64,000 bases of DNA, from positions 2,418,001-2,482,000 of the forward strand of contig NZ_CP104272.1 of NCBI RefSeq assembly GCF_025244865.1. The letters are read 5' to 3'. The notes beneath the pieces are model-generated. The model was not told the DNA's origin, did not search any database, and saw only the letters and a program-made list of their open reading frames with translations. Below, one piece after another: positions 9,269 to 17,095 of the stretch; position 1 is the first letter of the stretch; every line of letters starts with the position of its first letter. A program made the translations under genes and the position numbers. Origin of the DNA: Arthrobacter sp. zg-Y1110. GTDB taxonomy: Bacteria; Actinomycetota; Actinomycetes; Actinomycetales; Micrococcaceae.

Positions 9269-10564
9269 TCAGACTCCTTCTACCCGCAGGACGGATTTGA
9301 CGTTCTTGATGACGTCCAGGCCCTTGATGGCCTCGACGGTGGCCGCAAGGGCGGCCTCGGAAGCACGGTGCGTGACGAAACGCAGTTCAGCGCTGGCCCC
9401 TTCACCGTGGATGGTCTGGCGCATGGTTTCGATGGAGACGCCGTGCTCGGAGAACACCCGGGCGACGGCGGCCAGGACGCCGGGCTGATCGGCCACTTCC
9501 AGGCCGATCGAGTAGCTGGTGGTGACCTTTTCCAGCGGCAGGGCCGGCAGCGAACCGCTCGGACGGCCGGCGGGAACGGGACCGCCCAGGACGAGCCTGC
9601 GGGCGGCGGTGACGACGTCGCCCATGACGGCGGACGCGGTGGGCGCACCGCCGGCACCCTGGCCGTAGAACATCAGTTCACCGGCGTTTTCCGCTTCGAC
9701 GAACACGGCGTTGAACGCGCCGTGCACTGCGGCCAGCGGATGCAGGCGGGGCAGCAGGGTGGGATGCACGCGTACGCTGACGCCTTCGGTGCCGTCCGTG
9801 TCCGTAAACTTCTCGGCGATGGCGAGCAGCTTGATGACGAATCCGGCTTCCTTGGCGGCGCTGATGTCCTCCGCAGTAACCGAGCTGATGCCCTCGCAGG
9901 AAACGGCGGAGAGGTCGAACCCGGTGTGGAACGCCAGGGACGCGAGGATGGCACCCTTCGCGGCGGCGTCGTGCCCCTCGACATCCGCGGTGGGATCCGC
10001 CTCGGCGTAGCCAAGCCGCTGGGCCTCGCCCAGGGCATCTGCGAACTGGGCTCCGGTGGAATCCATGGCATCGAGGATGTAGTTGGTGGTGCCGTTGACG
10101 ATGCCCATGACCTTGGTGATCCGGTCCCCGGAGAGGCTGTCCCGGATGGGGCGCAGGATCGGGATGGCCCCGGCTACGGCGGCCTCATAGGAGAGCTGGA
10201 CACCGGCGGCGTCGGCCTTCTCGTAGAGGGCGGCGCCGTCTGCGGCGAGCAGGGCCTTGTTGCCGGTCACGACCGCGGCACCGGAGTCCAGTGCGTGCAG
10301 GATCAGGGTGCGGGCCGGCTCGATGCCGCCCATCAGCTCAATCACGATGTCCGCGTTGCGGACCAGGGTCTCGGCATCGGTGGTGAACAGTTCCGTAGGC
10401 AGGTCCACGTCGCGGGGAGCATCAACATTGCGCACCGCGATGCCGGAGAGCTCCAGCCGCGCGCCGAGGCGTGACGCGAGGTCCGCGGCGTCGTCAATAA
10501 GGATCCGGGCAACCTGCGAACCCACGTTTCCGCACCCCAGCAGGGCTACTTTCAGGGTCTTCAT
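9269..10564 (-). CDS. hom: Homoserine dehydrogenase
   Basis: NAD(P)-dependent reduction of aspartate semialdehyde to homoserine, the branch point to threonine and methionine. The Rossmann motif LGCGNVGSQV is at the N-terminus, the catalytic domain with NGTTNYIL lies in the middle, and a C-terminal ACT domain (YSIGLEVADQPG) offers feedback control, usually by threonine. I start at the ATG at 10564 (431 residues). The frame also opens at a TTG at 10576, but the only Shine-Dalgarno (GAGGAG) abuts that TTG and lies 12 nt before the ATG. It lies downstream of lysA and upstream of thrC. Confidence 0.96.
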   Translation of the reverse strand: MKTLKVALLGCGNVGSQVARILIDDAADLASRLGARLELSGIAVRNVDAPRDVDLPTELFTTDAETLVRNADIVIELMGGIEPARTLILHALDSGAAVVTGNKALLAADGAALYEKADAAGVQLSYEAAVAGAIPILRPIRDSLSGDRITKVMGIVNGTTNYILDAMDSTGAQFADALGEAQRLGYAEADPTADVEGHDAAAKGAILASLAFHTGFDLSAVSCEGISSVTAEDISAAKEAGFVIKLLAIAEKFTDTDGTEGVSVRVHPTLLPRLHPLAAVHGAFNAVFVEAENAGELMFYGQGAGGAPTASAVMGDVVTAARRLVLGGPVPAGRPSGSLPALPLEKVTTSYSIGLEVADQPGVLAAVARVFSEHGVSIETMRQTIHGEGASAELRFVTHRASEAALAATVEAIKGLDVIKNVKSVLRVEGV

Positions 10565-10588
10565 ATGTTGTGCCAACTCCTCTAAGAA

Positions 10589-12013
10589 TTAGGAAACGTC
10601 CCGGGCCAGCAGGTCGTCTTCGGTTTCGCCGCGGACTATCAGCCGCGCAGCGCCGTCCCGCACCGCAACAACGGGCGGGCGGGCCACATAGTTGTAATTG
10701 CTGGACAGGACCCAGCAGTAGGCGCCGGTACCCGGAACAGCCAGCAGATCCGACGCCGTGACATCGGCGGGCAGGTAGGCGTCCCTCACCACTATGTCGC
10801 CGCTTTCGCAGTGTTTGCCAACTACGCGCGAAATAACCGCGTCATCTTCGGAGGTACGCGACGCCAGCACGGCGGAGTAGTCCGCCCCGTAGAGCACGGG
10901 CCGGGCGTTGTCGCTCATCCCGCCGTCCACGGAAACGTACCGCCGCGGCGAGGTGCCGCCGTCGGGCGTGTCCACCCGGACCGTCTTGGTGGTGCCTGCC
11001 CGGTAAAGCGTGAAGGTGCTCGGGCCTACGATGGCACGGCCGGGCTCAATGGAGATCCGCGGAACCGCCAGTCCCAGCTCGGTGCAGGTACTGCCGACGA
11101 CGGCGGCCATCGCGTTGGCGATCTCGGCCGGCGGACGCGGGGCGTCTGCCTCCGTGTAGGCGATACCGTAGCCGCCGCCCAGGTCCAGTTCGGCCAGCTC
11201 AACGCCGTAGCCCTGCTTCACCTCGGCCAGGAAACCGAGCAGCCGGCGGGCGGCGAGTTCGAAACCGGCGGATTCGAAGATCTGCGATCCGATGTGGCAG
11301 TGCACGCCCACCAGGTTCACGCCGTCGTGCTTGAGTGCGGTTTCCACGGCGGCCATGGCCGGGGACATTCCGTCCAGCTCCGGGTCGGCCACCATGGACA
11401 GGCCGAACTTCTGGTCCTCATGGGCGGTGGCAATGAACTCGTGTGTGGAGGCATGTACACCCGGGGTCAGCCGCAGCATGACGTTGGCGCGTTCACCGCG
11501 GGAGGCGGCCAGGTCCCCCAGCATTTTCAGCTCGCCCAGGCTGTCCACCACAATCCGGCCCAGCTCCATGTCCAGGGCACGGGCCAGCTCGGCCAGAGAC
11601 TTATTGTTGCCGTGCAGTCCGAGCTGGCTGCCGTGGAGCCCTGCACGCCGGGCTACTGCCAGCTCACCGCCGGAGCAGGTGTCCAGGCGCAGCCCCTCGG
11701 AGGAGACCCAGCGGGCCACCTCGGTGCAGAGGAAGGATTTGCCGGCGTAGTAGACATCCACTCCCCCGCACAGCCCCGCGAACGCAGCGTCGAAGGAGTC
11801 CTTGAAGTCCCGGGCACGGGCCCGGAAATCCGCTTCCGACATCACGAACACGGGGGTGCCGAATTCCTCGGCGATCCGGGAGACGGGGATGCCGGAGATC
11901 TCCAGCTCGCCGCCGTCGCCGCGCCTGACGTCCTGCGCCCACATCTGCGGGCGCAGGGCGTTGGTGTCTTCCGGATGGCTCAGCCATGCGGGAGCCAGGG
12001 GTGAAGCAGTCAT
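10589..12013 (-). CDS. lysA: Diaminopimelate decarboxylase
   Basis: Final step of lysine biosynthesis: meso-diaminopimelate to lysine and CO2. It is a fold-type III PLP enzyme of 474 residues. The PLP lysine is K92 in VYYAGKSFLC. HCHIGSQIF, the Gly-rich phosphate site GGGYGI, and the C-terminal CESGDIV active-site motif are all visible. It sits in the same run as argS and hom, 24 nt before the hom ATG and 3 nt after the argS stop, so these genes are likely co-transcribed. In related actinobacteria argS-lysA is a known bicistronic unit controlled by lysine or arginine; I see no obvious regulatory hairpin here. Confidence 0.97.
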   Translation of the reverse strand: MTASPLAPAWLSHPEDTNALRPQMWAQDVRRGDGGELEISGIPVSRIAEEFGTPVFVMSEADFRARARDFKDSFDAAFAGLCGGVDVYYAGKSFLCTEVARWVSSEGLRLDTCSGGELAVARRAGLHGSQLGLHGNNKSLAELARALDMELGRIVVDSLGELKMLGDLAASRGERANVMLRLTPGVHASTHEFIATAHEDQKFGLSMVADPELDGMSPAMAAVETALKHDGVNLVGVHCHIGSQIFESAGFELAARRLLGFLAEVKQGYGVELAELDLGGGYGIAYTEADAPRPPAEIANAMAAVVGSTCTELGLAVPRISIEPGRAIVGPSTFTLYRAGTTKTVRVDTPDGGTSPRRYVSVDGGMSDNARPVLYGADYSAVLASRTSEDDAVISRVVGKHCESGDIVVRDAYLPADVTASDLLAVPGTGAYCWVLSSNYNYVARPPVVAVRDGAARLIVRGETEDDLLARDVS

Positions 12014-12016
12014 GAA

Positions 12017-13666
12017 TTACATCCGTTCGGGTGCGGAGACTCCCAAGAGGCCCAGGCCGTTGGCCAGGACCTGGCGTGCGGCAAGGTTCAGCCACAGGCG
12101 GGTGCGGTTGGTGTCGGTGATTTCCTCGTCGCCCTGGGGTGCAATGCGGCAGGCGTCGTACCAGCGGTGGTAGGTGCCGGCGATGACCTCGAGGTGGCGG
12201 GCCACGCGGTGCGGTTCGCGGAAGGCGCTGGCCTGCGCGACGACGCCGGGGTACTGCCCCAGTGCGGCCAGCAGCGCGCTCTCGGTGGGGTGGCTCAGCA
12301 GCGAGGCATCAAACGCGGAATCTTCGACGCCGGCGGCCTCGGCGTTGCGGGCCAGGGCGTGGGTGCGGGCGTGGGCGTACTGGACGTAGAACACGGGGTT
12401 CTCGTTGCTGCGCTTGGTCAGCAGGTCCAGGTCAACGTCGATGTTGGAATCGGCGGAGAAGCGGGCCAGCGTGTAGCGGGCGGCGTCCACGCCCACGGCG
12501 TCGACCAGGTCCTCAAGGGTGACCACGGTGCCGGCGCGCTTGGACATGCGCACGGGCTTGCCGTCCTTGACCAGGTTCACCATCTGGCCGATGAGTACCT
12601 CGACGCACTCCGGGTCGTGGCCCAGGGCTGCGGCGGCGGCCTTCAGGCGCGCTACGTAGCCGTGGTGGTCGGCACCCAGCATGTAGACGTTCAGGTCGAA
12701 GCCGCGCTCGCGCTTGTTGTGGATGTAGGCAATGTCACCGGCAATGTAGGCGGCGTTGCCGTCCGACTTGATAACCACGCGGTCCTTGTCGTCGCCGAAC
12801 GCGGTGGAGTTCAGCCACCAGGCGCCGTCCTTCTCGTACAGGTTCTCGGAGCCCTTGAGCTGCTCCAGCAGCTTGGCGACCTGGCCGTTTTCGTGCAGCG
12901 AATCCTCGTGGAAGAACACATCGAAGTCCACGCCGAAGTTGTGCAGGGATTCCTTGATGTCACCGAACATGAAGTCCACACCGACGGCGCGGAAACGTTC
13001 CTGCGCCTCGGCGTCGGGCAGCTCGGTGATGTTCGGCTCTGCGGCCAGCACGCGGTTGGCAATATCCACGATGTACTCGCCGGCGTAACCGTCTTCCGGC
13101 GCAGGTTCGCCCTTGGCCGAGGCGAGCAGGGAGCGGGCGAAGCGGTCAATCTGCGCGCCGTGGTCATTGAAGTAGTACTCGCGGGTGACCTCCGCGCCCT
13201 GGGACTGGAAGACCCGGGCCAGGGCATCGCCGACGGCGGCCCAGCGGGTGCCGCCCAGGTGGATGGGTCCCGTGGGGTTGGCGGAGACGAACTCCAGGTT
13301 GATCCGGGTGCCCTTGAGGATTTCCGAGGTGCCGTAGGCGGGTCCGGCCTCGACGATGGCCTTGGCCAGTTCACCGGCTGCACCGGCGTCGAGGGTGATG
13401 TTCAGGAAGCCCGGGCCGGCAATGTCGACCTTGGCCACTCCGGCGATCTTTTCCAGCCGGCCCTTGAGGATCTCGGCGAACTGGCGGGGATTCATGCCGG
13501 CCTGCTTGGACAGCTGCAGGGCGATGTTGGTGGCCCAGTCACCGTGGTCCCGGTTCTTCGGGCGCTCGACCCGCACCTCACCGGGCAGCTCGATGCTGAA
13601 CTCACCGGCATCGATGGCGTCTTGGAGGCAGGCAGTTACGGCGGAGGAAAGTTCTTCAGGAGTCAC
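12017..13666 (-). CDS. argS: Arginyl-tRNA synthetase
   Basis: Class I synthetase that charges tRNA-Arg. It is 549 residues long, normal for actinobacteria. The N-terminal Add1 domain is followed by [12 protein letters not shown], the HIGH motif, near residue 136. MSKRAG near residue 373 is the KMSKS-type loop. The C-terminal DALR anticodon-binding domain ends at [12 protein letters not shown]. It heads the argS-lysA-hom-thrC-thrB run and is divergent from the flavin operon, with 187 bp between start codons. A tRNA-Arg gene lies 5.6 kb away, without an evident link. Confidence 0.97.
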   Translation of the reverse strand: MTPEELSSAVTACLQDAIDAGEFSIELPGEVRVERPKNRDHGDWATNIALQLSKQAGMNPRQFAEILKGRLEKIAGVAKVDIAGPGFLNITLDAGAAGELAKAIVEAGPAYGTSEILKGTRINLEFVSANPTGPIHLGGTRWAAVGDALARVFQSQGAEVTREYYFNDHGAQIDRFARSLLASAKGEPAPEDGYAGEYIVDIANRVLAAEPNITELPDAEAQERFRAVGVDFMFGDIKESLHNFGVDFDVFFHEDSLHENGQVAKLLEQLKGSENLYEKDGAWWLNSTAFGDDKDRVVIKSDGNAAYIAGDIAYIHNKRERGFDLNVYMLGADHHGYVARLKAAAAALGHDPECVEVLIGQMVNLVKDGKPVRMSKRAGTVVTLEDLVDAVGVDAARYTLARFSADSNIDVDLDLLTKRSNENPVFYVQYAHARTHALARNAEAAGVEDSAFDASLLSHPTESALLAALGQYPGVVAQASAFREPHRVARHLEVIAGTYHRWYDACRIAPQGDEEITDTNRTRLWLNLAARQVLANGLGLLGVSAPERM

Positions 13667-13853
13667 CGGTTAAGCATAGCCGGGTGCAGCACGGGTCCTG
13701 TTTTGTATGACAGGCCTTACGCTGTGCGGATCCAGCACCGGCACCAATGATGCGATGTAATGAAAGGGAACCGTTGAACCCCGGGCCGGTTTCCACGCGT
13801 GTGCCTATCGTGTGCCCGCCCGTGACCGAAGCGCCCCCACTCCAAGGAGAACC

Positions 13854-14342
13854 GTGAACCGAGCGAGCAAGTCCCTGCTGTGTGCCGCCGCCGGCCTGTC
13901 CCTGCTGTCTGCCGCCGGCTGTGCCGCGGGCGAGGAAACCGTCGACGCCGGCGAAGCTCCGGCGAAGTCCCCCGCTTCCTCCCCTGAGTCTTCCGCAGCT
14001 TCCTCCCCCGCAGCATCCTCCGACGCTGCAGCCGGTTCCGGCAGCTACGCCGACGGTGAGTACTCCGGCACCGGAAGCTACATCCCGCCGTCGGGCACTT
14101 CCGAAGACGTGGACGTAACGCTGCGGCTCGAGGGCGGCGTGGTGACGGAGCTGGAGGTGGAGACCTCGCAGAAGAACCCGACGTCCAAGCAGTACCAGCG
14201 TGAGTTCACCGCCGGTGTCAAGGAGCAGGTGGTCGGCAGGAACCTCGACGAGCTGGACGTGGACAAGGTGGCCGGATCCTCGCTGACCAGCGAGGGCTTC
14301 AACCGCGCCTTGGACGCCATCCGGTCCGAAGCTGCCTCCTAG
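13854..14342 (+). CDS. FMN-binding domain lipoprotein
   Basis: Small exported protein of 162 residues. A signal peptide (residues 1-26: positive start, Leu/Ala core) ends in the lipobox LLSAAGC, so it should be lipid-anchored on the outer face of the membrane. A low-complexity Ser/Pro/Ala linker follows, then one FMN_bind domain from about residue 62 (YADGEYSGTGSY). The usual SGAT-type flavinylation motif reads AGSSLTS at residues 140-146, with S143 at the acceptor position. GTG 13854 is chosen because AAGGAG lies 4 nt upstream. The next gene encodes ApbE, the enzyme that attaches FMN, and the third a membrane reductase, so this is the likely electron-accepting end of the system. Confidence 0.85.
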   Translation: MNRASKSLLCAAAGLSLLSAAGCAAGEETVDAGEAPAKSPASSPESSAASSPAASSDAAAGSGSYADGEYSGTGSYIPPSGTSEDVDVTLRLEGGVVTELEVETSQKNPTSKQYQREFTAGVKEQVVGRNLDELDVDKVAGSSLTSEGFNRALDAIRSEAAS

Positions 14343-14352
14343 GACAGCACCC

Positions 14353-15222
14353 GTGCACACCCTGGGGTTCGAGGCGATCGGCACGCAGTGGTCCCTCTCC
14401 ACTGCCGCGCCTTTGGATTCCGCCACCCGGGCTGCGGTCGCGGACGTGGTCGACAGTTATGACCGCACCTATTCGCGCTTCCGCTCCGATTCCACGGTTG
14501 CGCGGATGGCCGAGGCTGCGGGCAGCTTTGCCCTGCCCGCTTCGGCCGCGCCGCTGCTGCGGCTCTTCGATTCGCTGCAGCGGATCACCCGTGGCGCGGT
14601 TAACCCGCTGGTGGGGCGCTCGCTGGAGGTGTTGGGGTACGACGCCGGATACAGCTTCCTGCCCTCCGGGCCGCCTGCTCCCGCAGCTGCTTGGACGGAT
14701 ACCGTGTCCTGGACCGCCGACGGCCGGGGAACCACGCTGACCACTGCCGTGCCGGTGACCTTCGATATCGGTGCCGCCGGAAAGGGCCAGCTGGTGGACC
14801 TGGTCAGCGAGGTCCTGGAAACCGCAGGTCACCGGGAGTATGTGGTGGACGCCGGTTCGGACCTGCGCCATGCCGGCGCCGCTCCCCTGCGGATTGCGTT
14901 GGAGCATCCGTATGACGCGAAGCGGGCCCTCGGGGTGCTGACCCTCTCGGACCGTGCACTGTGCGCCTCGGCCGTCAACCGCCGGCAGTGGGGAGACGGA
15001 CTGCACCATGTGCTCGACGCCCGCACCGGTTCCCCTGTGGATACCGTGGCGGCCACGTGGGTGCTGGCGGCGGACGCCATGACGGCGGACGGCCTGGCCA
15101 CTGCCCTGTTCTTCGCCGATCCGCAGGAACTGGCCGGTACGTTCACCTTTGACTATGTCCGGATGTTCACTGACGGCCGGGCCGACTATTCCCCTGCAAT
15201 GGCTGGAGTCCTATTCCCATGA
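14353..15222 (+). CDS. apbE: FAD:protein FMN transferase (ApbE family)
   Basis: Transfers FMN from FAD to a Ser/Thr of a target protein. It is 289 residues, slightly short for the family. Family motifs in order: FEAIGTQWS at the N-terminus, the Gly-rich FDIGAAGKGQLVD near residues 138-150, the nucleotide-binding VDAGSDLRHAG, and HHVLDARTGSP with the downstream Ala/Asp/Thr segment that binds metal and FAD. Unlike most Gram-positive ApbE proteins it has no signal peptide or lipobox. It begins with GTG 10 nt after the FMN-binding lipoprotein, its obvious target, and its stop overlaps the next start by 4 nt (ATGA). Confidence 0.9.
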   Translation: MHTLGFEAIGTQWSLSTAAPLDSATRAAVADVVDSYDRTYSRFRSDSTVARMAEAAGSFALPASAAPLLRLFDSLQRITRGAVNPLVGRSLEVLGYDAGYSFLPSGPPAPAAAWTDTVSWTADGRGTTLTTAVPVTFDIGAAGKGQLVDLVSEVLETAGHREYVVDAGSDLRHAGAAPLRIALEHPYDAKRALGVLTLSDRALCASAVNRRQWGDGLHHVLDARTGSPVDTVAATWVLAADAMTADGLATALFFADPQELAGTFTFDYVRMFTDGRADYSPAMAGVLFP

Positions 15223-16736
15223 GCATTTCCGCCCCCGCCGCTCCCCGCACCCTGAACACCTTCCTGGGGCGTTGGACCATGTACCGGTTCACGGTCTGGG
15301 TGCTGCTGGCAATTGCTGCCTGGTCCTTTGTCCTCTCCTTTGCCGGCGTCCTGTTCTACACACCGGCAGAGCTGGGAGCGACGGCGGTGACGGCGGTGGC
15401 CTCCACCCTCGTCACCAGCCGTGTGGCCGGGCTGCTGCTTCGCACCCGTCCGCAGACCGACTCCTCACTGATCACCGGCCTGCTCCTGTTTTTCCTCTTC
15501 TGGCCCAGCACCGACGGTGTACAGCTGGGTTGCGTGGCCCTGGCCGGAGCAGTGGCGACGGCTTCCAAATATCTCCTGGTGTTCCGGCGGCGGCACATCC
15601 TCAACCCGGCTGCGGCGGGTGCGTTTGCGGTCGCAGTGACCGGGCTGGGCGGTGCCGTCTGGTGGGTTGCGACTCCGGGCATGCTGATCGCTGTCCTTCC
15701 GGCCGCCATCCTGGTCCTGTACCGGAACCGCCTGCTGCCAATGGCCGGGGTTTTCGCCCTTACTGCCGGGGTTATTGTCCTGGCCCGCTTCCTCGCGGGC
15801 GGTGAGTCCGTCTCCTACGCCCTGGCCACCATCGTCGGAAGCTATCCCCTGGTGTTCCTGGCCGGCTTCATGCTTACCGAACCGCTTACCCTGCCTCCGT
15901 TGCGCTCCCAGCGCCTGGCGGAGGCCGTCGTCGTTGGTGTTCTCTTCGCCGTTCCGCTGTCCCTTGGCCCGGTGATGATGTCCCCGGAGCTGGCGCTGCT
16001 GGTCGGGAATGTCCTCGCGTTCGTCGTGGGCCAGCGCGGAGCTGTCCGGCTGCGGCTGCGCGAAACCCGGGAGCTGACCCCTACGGCCCGTGAACTGGTG
16101 TTCGAGCCGACTCATCCTGTCCGCTTCCATGCCGGCCAGTACATGGAACTTGCCGTGCCGCATTTTGAGCCGGACTCGCGGGGGTCGCGGCGCATTTTCA
16201 GCATCACTACCGCGCCGTCGGAACCCGGTACGGTGGCGGTGGGGCTTCGCGTGGCCGAACCGGGCAGCACTTTCAAGACTGCCCTGTTGAAGATGCGCCC
16301 CGGAGCGGAGGTAGCCGCCACGACCATTGCCGGTGACTTCCTCTTGCCGCGGGACGCCCGGACACCGGTGCTGATGATCGCTTCGGGTATCGGCATCACT
16401 CCTTTCATCAGCCAGCTGCGGCAGGTCCGCGGGGAGGGCCGGGACATTGTGCTGGTCTACGCGGCATCCTCTGCGGCTGAACTCGCCTATGCCGATGAGC
16501 TGCAGGAACTGGGGGTTCGGGTTCTGGTCTGCACTCCGTCGGATCCGGCGATCCCGGGTTGGACCTGGTTGGGTCCGGGGCTTCCCGATGCTGCGGTCCT
16601 GCGTGCGGAGGTTCCTGACCTGGCAGCTCGGACAGCTTATGTTTCGGGGTCGCCCCGGGCGGTGGCTGCTGCCCGCAAGGCCGTTCGGAGTGCCGGCGGC
16701 AGGCGGGTCCGCACCGACCCGTTCCTGGGGTACTAA
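15219..16736 (+). CDS. RnfD/NqrB-like membrane domain fused to ferredoxin-NAD(P)+ reductase domain
   Basis: Protein of 505 residues with two parts. Residues 1-270 hold about nine hydrophobic helices and contain RRHILNPAAAGAF and GFMLTEPLTLPP, both reminiscent of RnfD/NqrB, which carry flavin in the membrane. Residues 275-505 form a cytoplasmic FNR module: FHAGQYMEL, the FAD motif RRIFSITT, the NAD(P) motif ASGIGITPF near 388, and a C-terminal FLGY. It would oxidise NAD(P)H and pass electrons through membrane flavin to the FMN lipoprotein two genes upstream. I see no Fe-S cysteine motif. It could alternatively act as a ferric or quinone reductase. Confidence 0.82.
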   Translation: MSISAPAAPRTLNTFLGRWTMYRFTVWVLLAIAAWSFVLSFAGVLFYTPAELGATAVTAVASTLVTSRVAGLLLRTRPQTDSSLITGLLLFFLFWPSTDGVQLGCVALAGAVATASKYLLVFRRRHILNPAAAGAFAVAVTGLGGAVWWVATPGMLIAVLPAAILVLYRNRLLPMAGVFALTAGVIVLARFLAGGESVSYALATIVGSYPLVFLAGFMLTEPLTLPPLRSQRLAEAVVVGVLFAVPLSLGPVMMSPELALLVGNVLAFVVGQRGAVRLRLRETRELTPTARELVFEPTHPVRFHAGQYMELAVPHFEPDSRGSRRIFSITTAPSEPGTVAVGLRVAEPGSTFKTALLKMRPGAEVAATTIAGDFLLPRDARTPVLMIASGIGITPFISQLRQVRGEGRDIVLVYAASSAAELAYADELQELGVRVLVCTPSDPAIPGWTWLGPGLPDAAVLRAEVPDLAARTAYVSGSPRAVAAARKAVRSAGGRRVRTDPFLGY

Positions 16737-17095
16737 GGAACCGTTCCGGGGCTACGAAGGACCCGTTCCCGGGCTGCTCAGGCGCACAGCATGCCGGCTT
16801 CGGCCGTCGCCCATCCACCTAGATGCCGGGTGCTTCGCTCGGCGGCTGGAAATGTCGCCCCCCCCACGGCCTGTACGTCTGACGATCTACAAGCGTTACC
16901 CGGCCGCAGAGCCCCCAGAGCGATAAGTCGTTCCAGTTCTGGGACTCCCTAAAGATTTGGGACTCCCTAAAGATCTGGGACTCCCTAAAGCGGACGCGGG
17001 AAGACGGCAGGCCCGCTGGAAGCAGGCTCCTCCAGACACGAGTCCGGGCTTGCACCCCTGCTGCCCGGGGTTCCGCGATTCTCCTGAGCGGCCGC
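16737..17095. other. Intergenic region between flavin operon and HNH gene, with tandem repeat
   Basis: The two flanking genes converge on this 359-bp gap. Its only notable content is a triplet of 18-bp repeats (annotated separately). Possible frames running through it on the minus strand have no Shine-Dalgarno or recognisable product. I found no strong intrinsic terminator. Confidence 0.5.
16938..16990. repeat. Three tandem 18-bp repeats
   Basis: Copies start at 16938, 16956 and 16974. Each carries TGGGACTCCCTAAAG, and the middle copy differs by one base in the linker. The core GGGACTCCC is a near-palindrome (GGGA/TCCC). The repeats are flanked by the ends of two convergent genes. They could be a protein-binding array or a replication-slippage tract. 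Confidence 0.9.

Noticed and set aside
13812..13856. Apparent twin-arginine motif (PRRTVNR) that would make the FMN lipoprotein a Tat substrate
   Set aside because: The two arginine codons AGG AGA are the Shine-Dalgarno AAGGAGA of the GTG start at 13854, so they are not translated. From that start the signal is Sec type.
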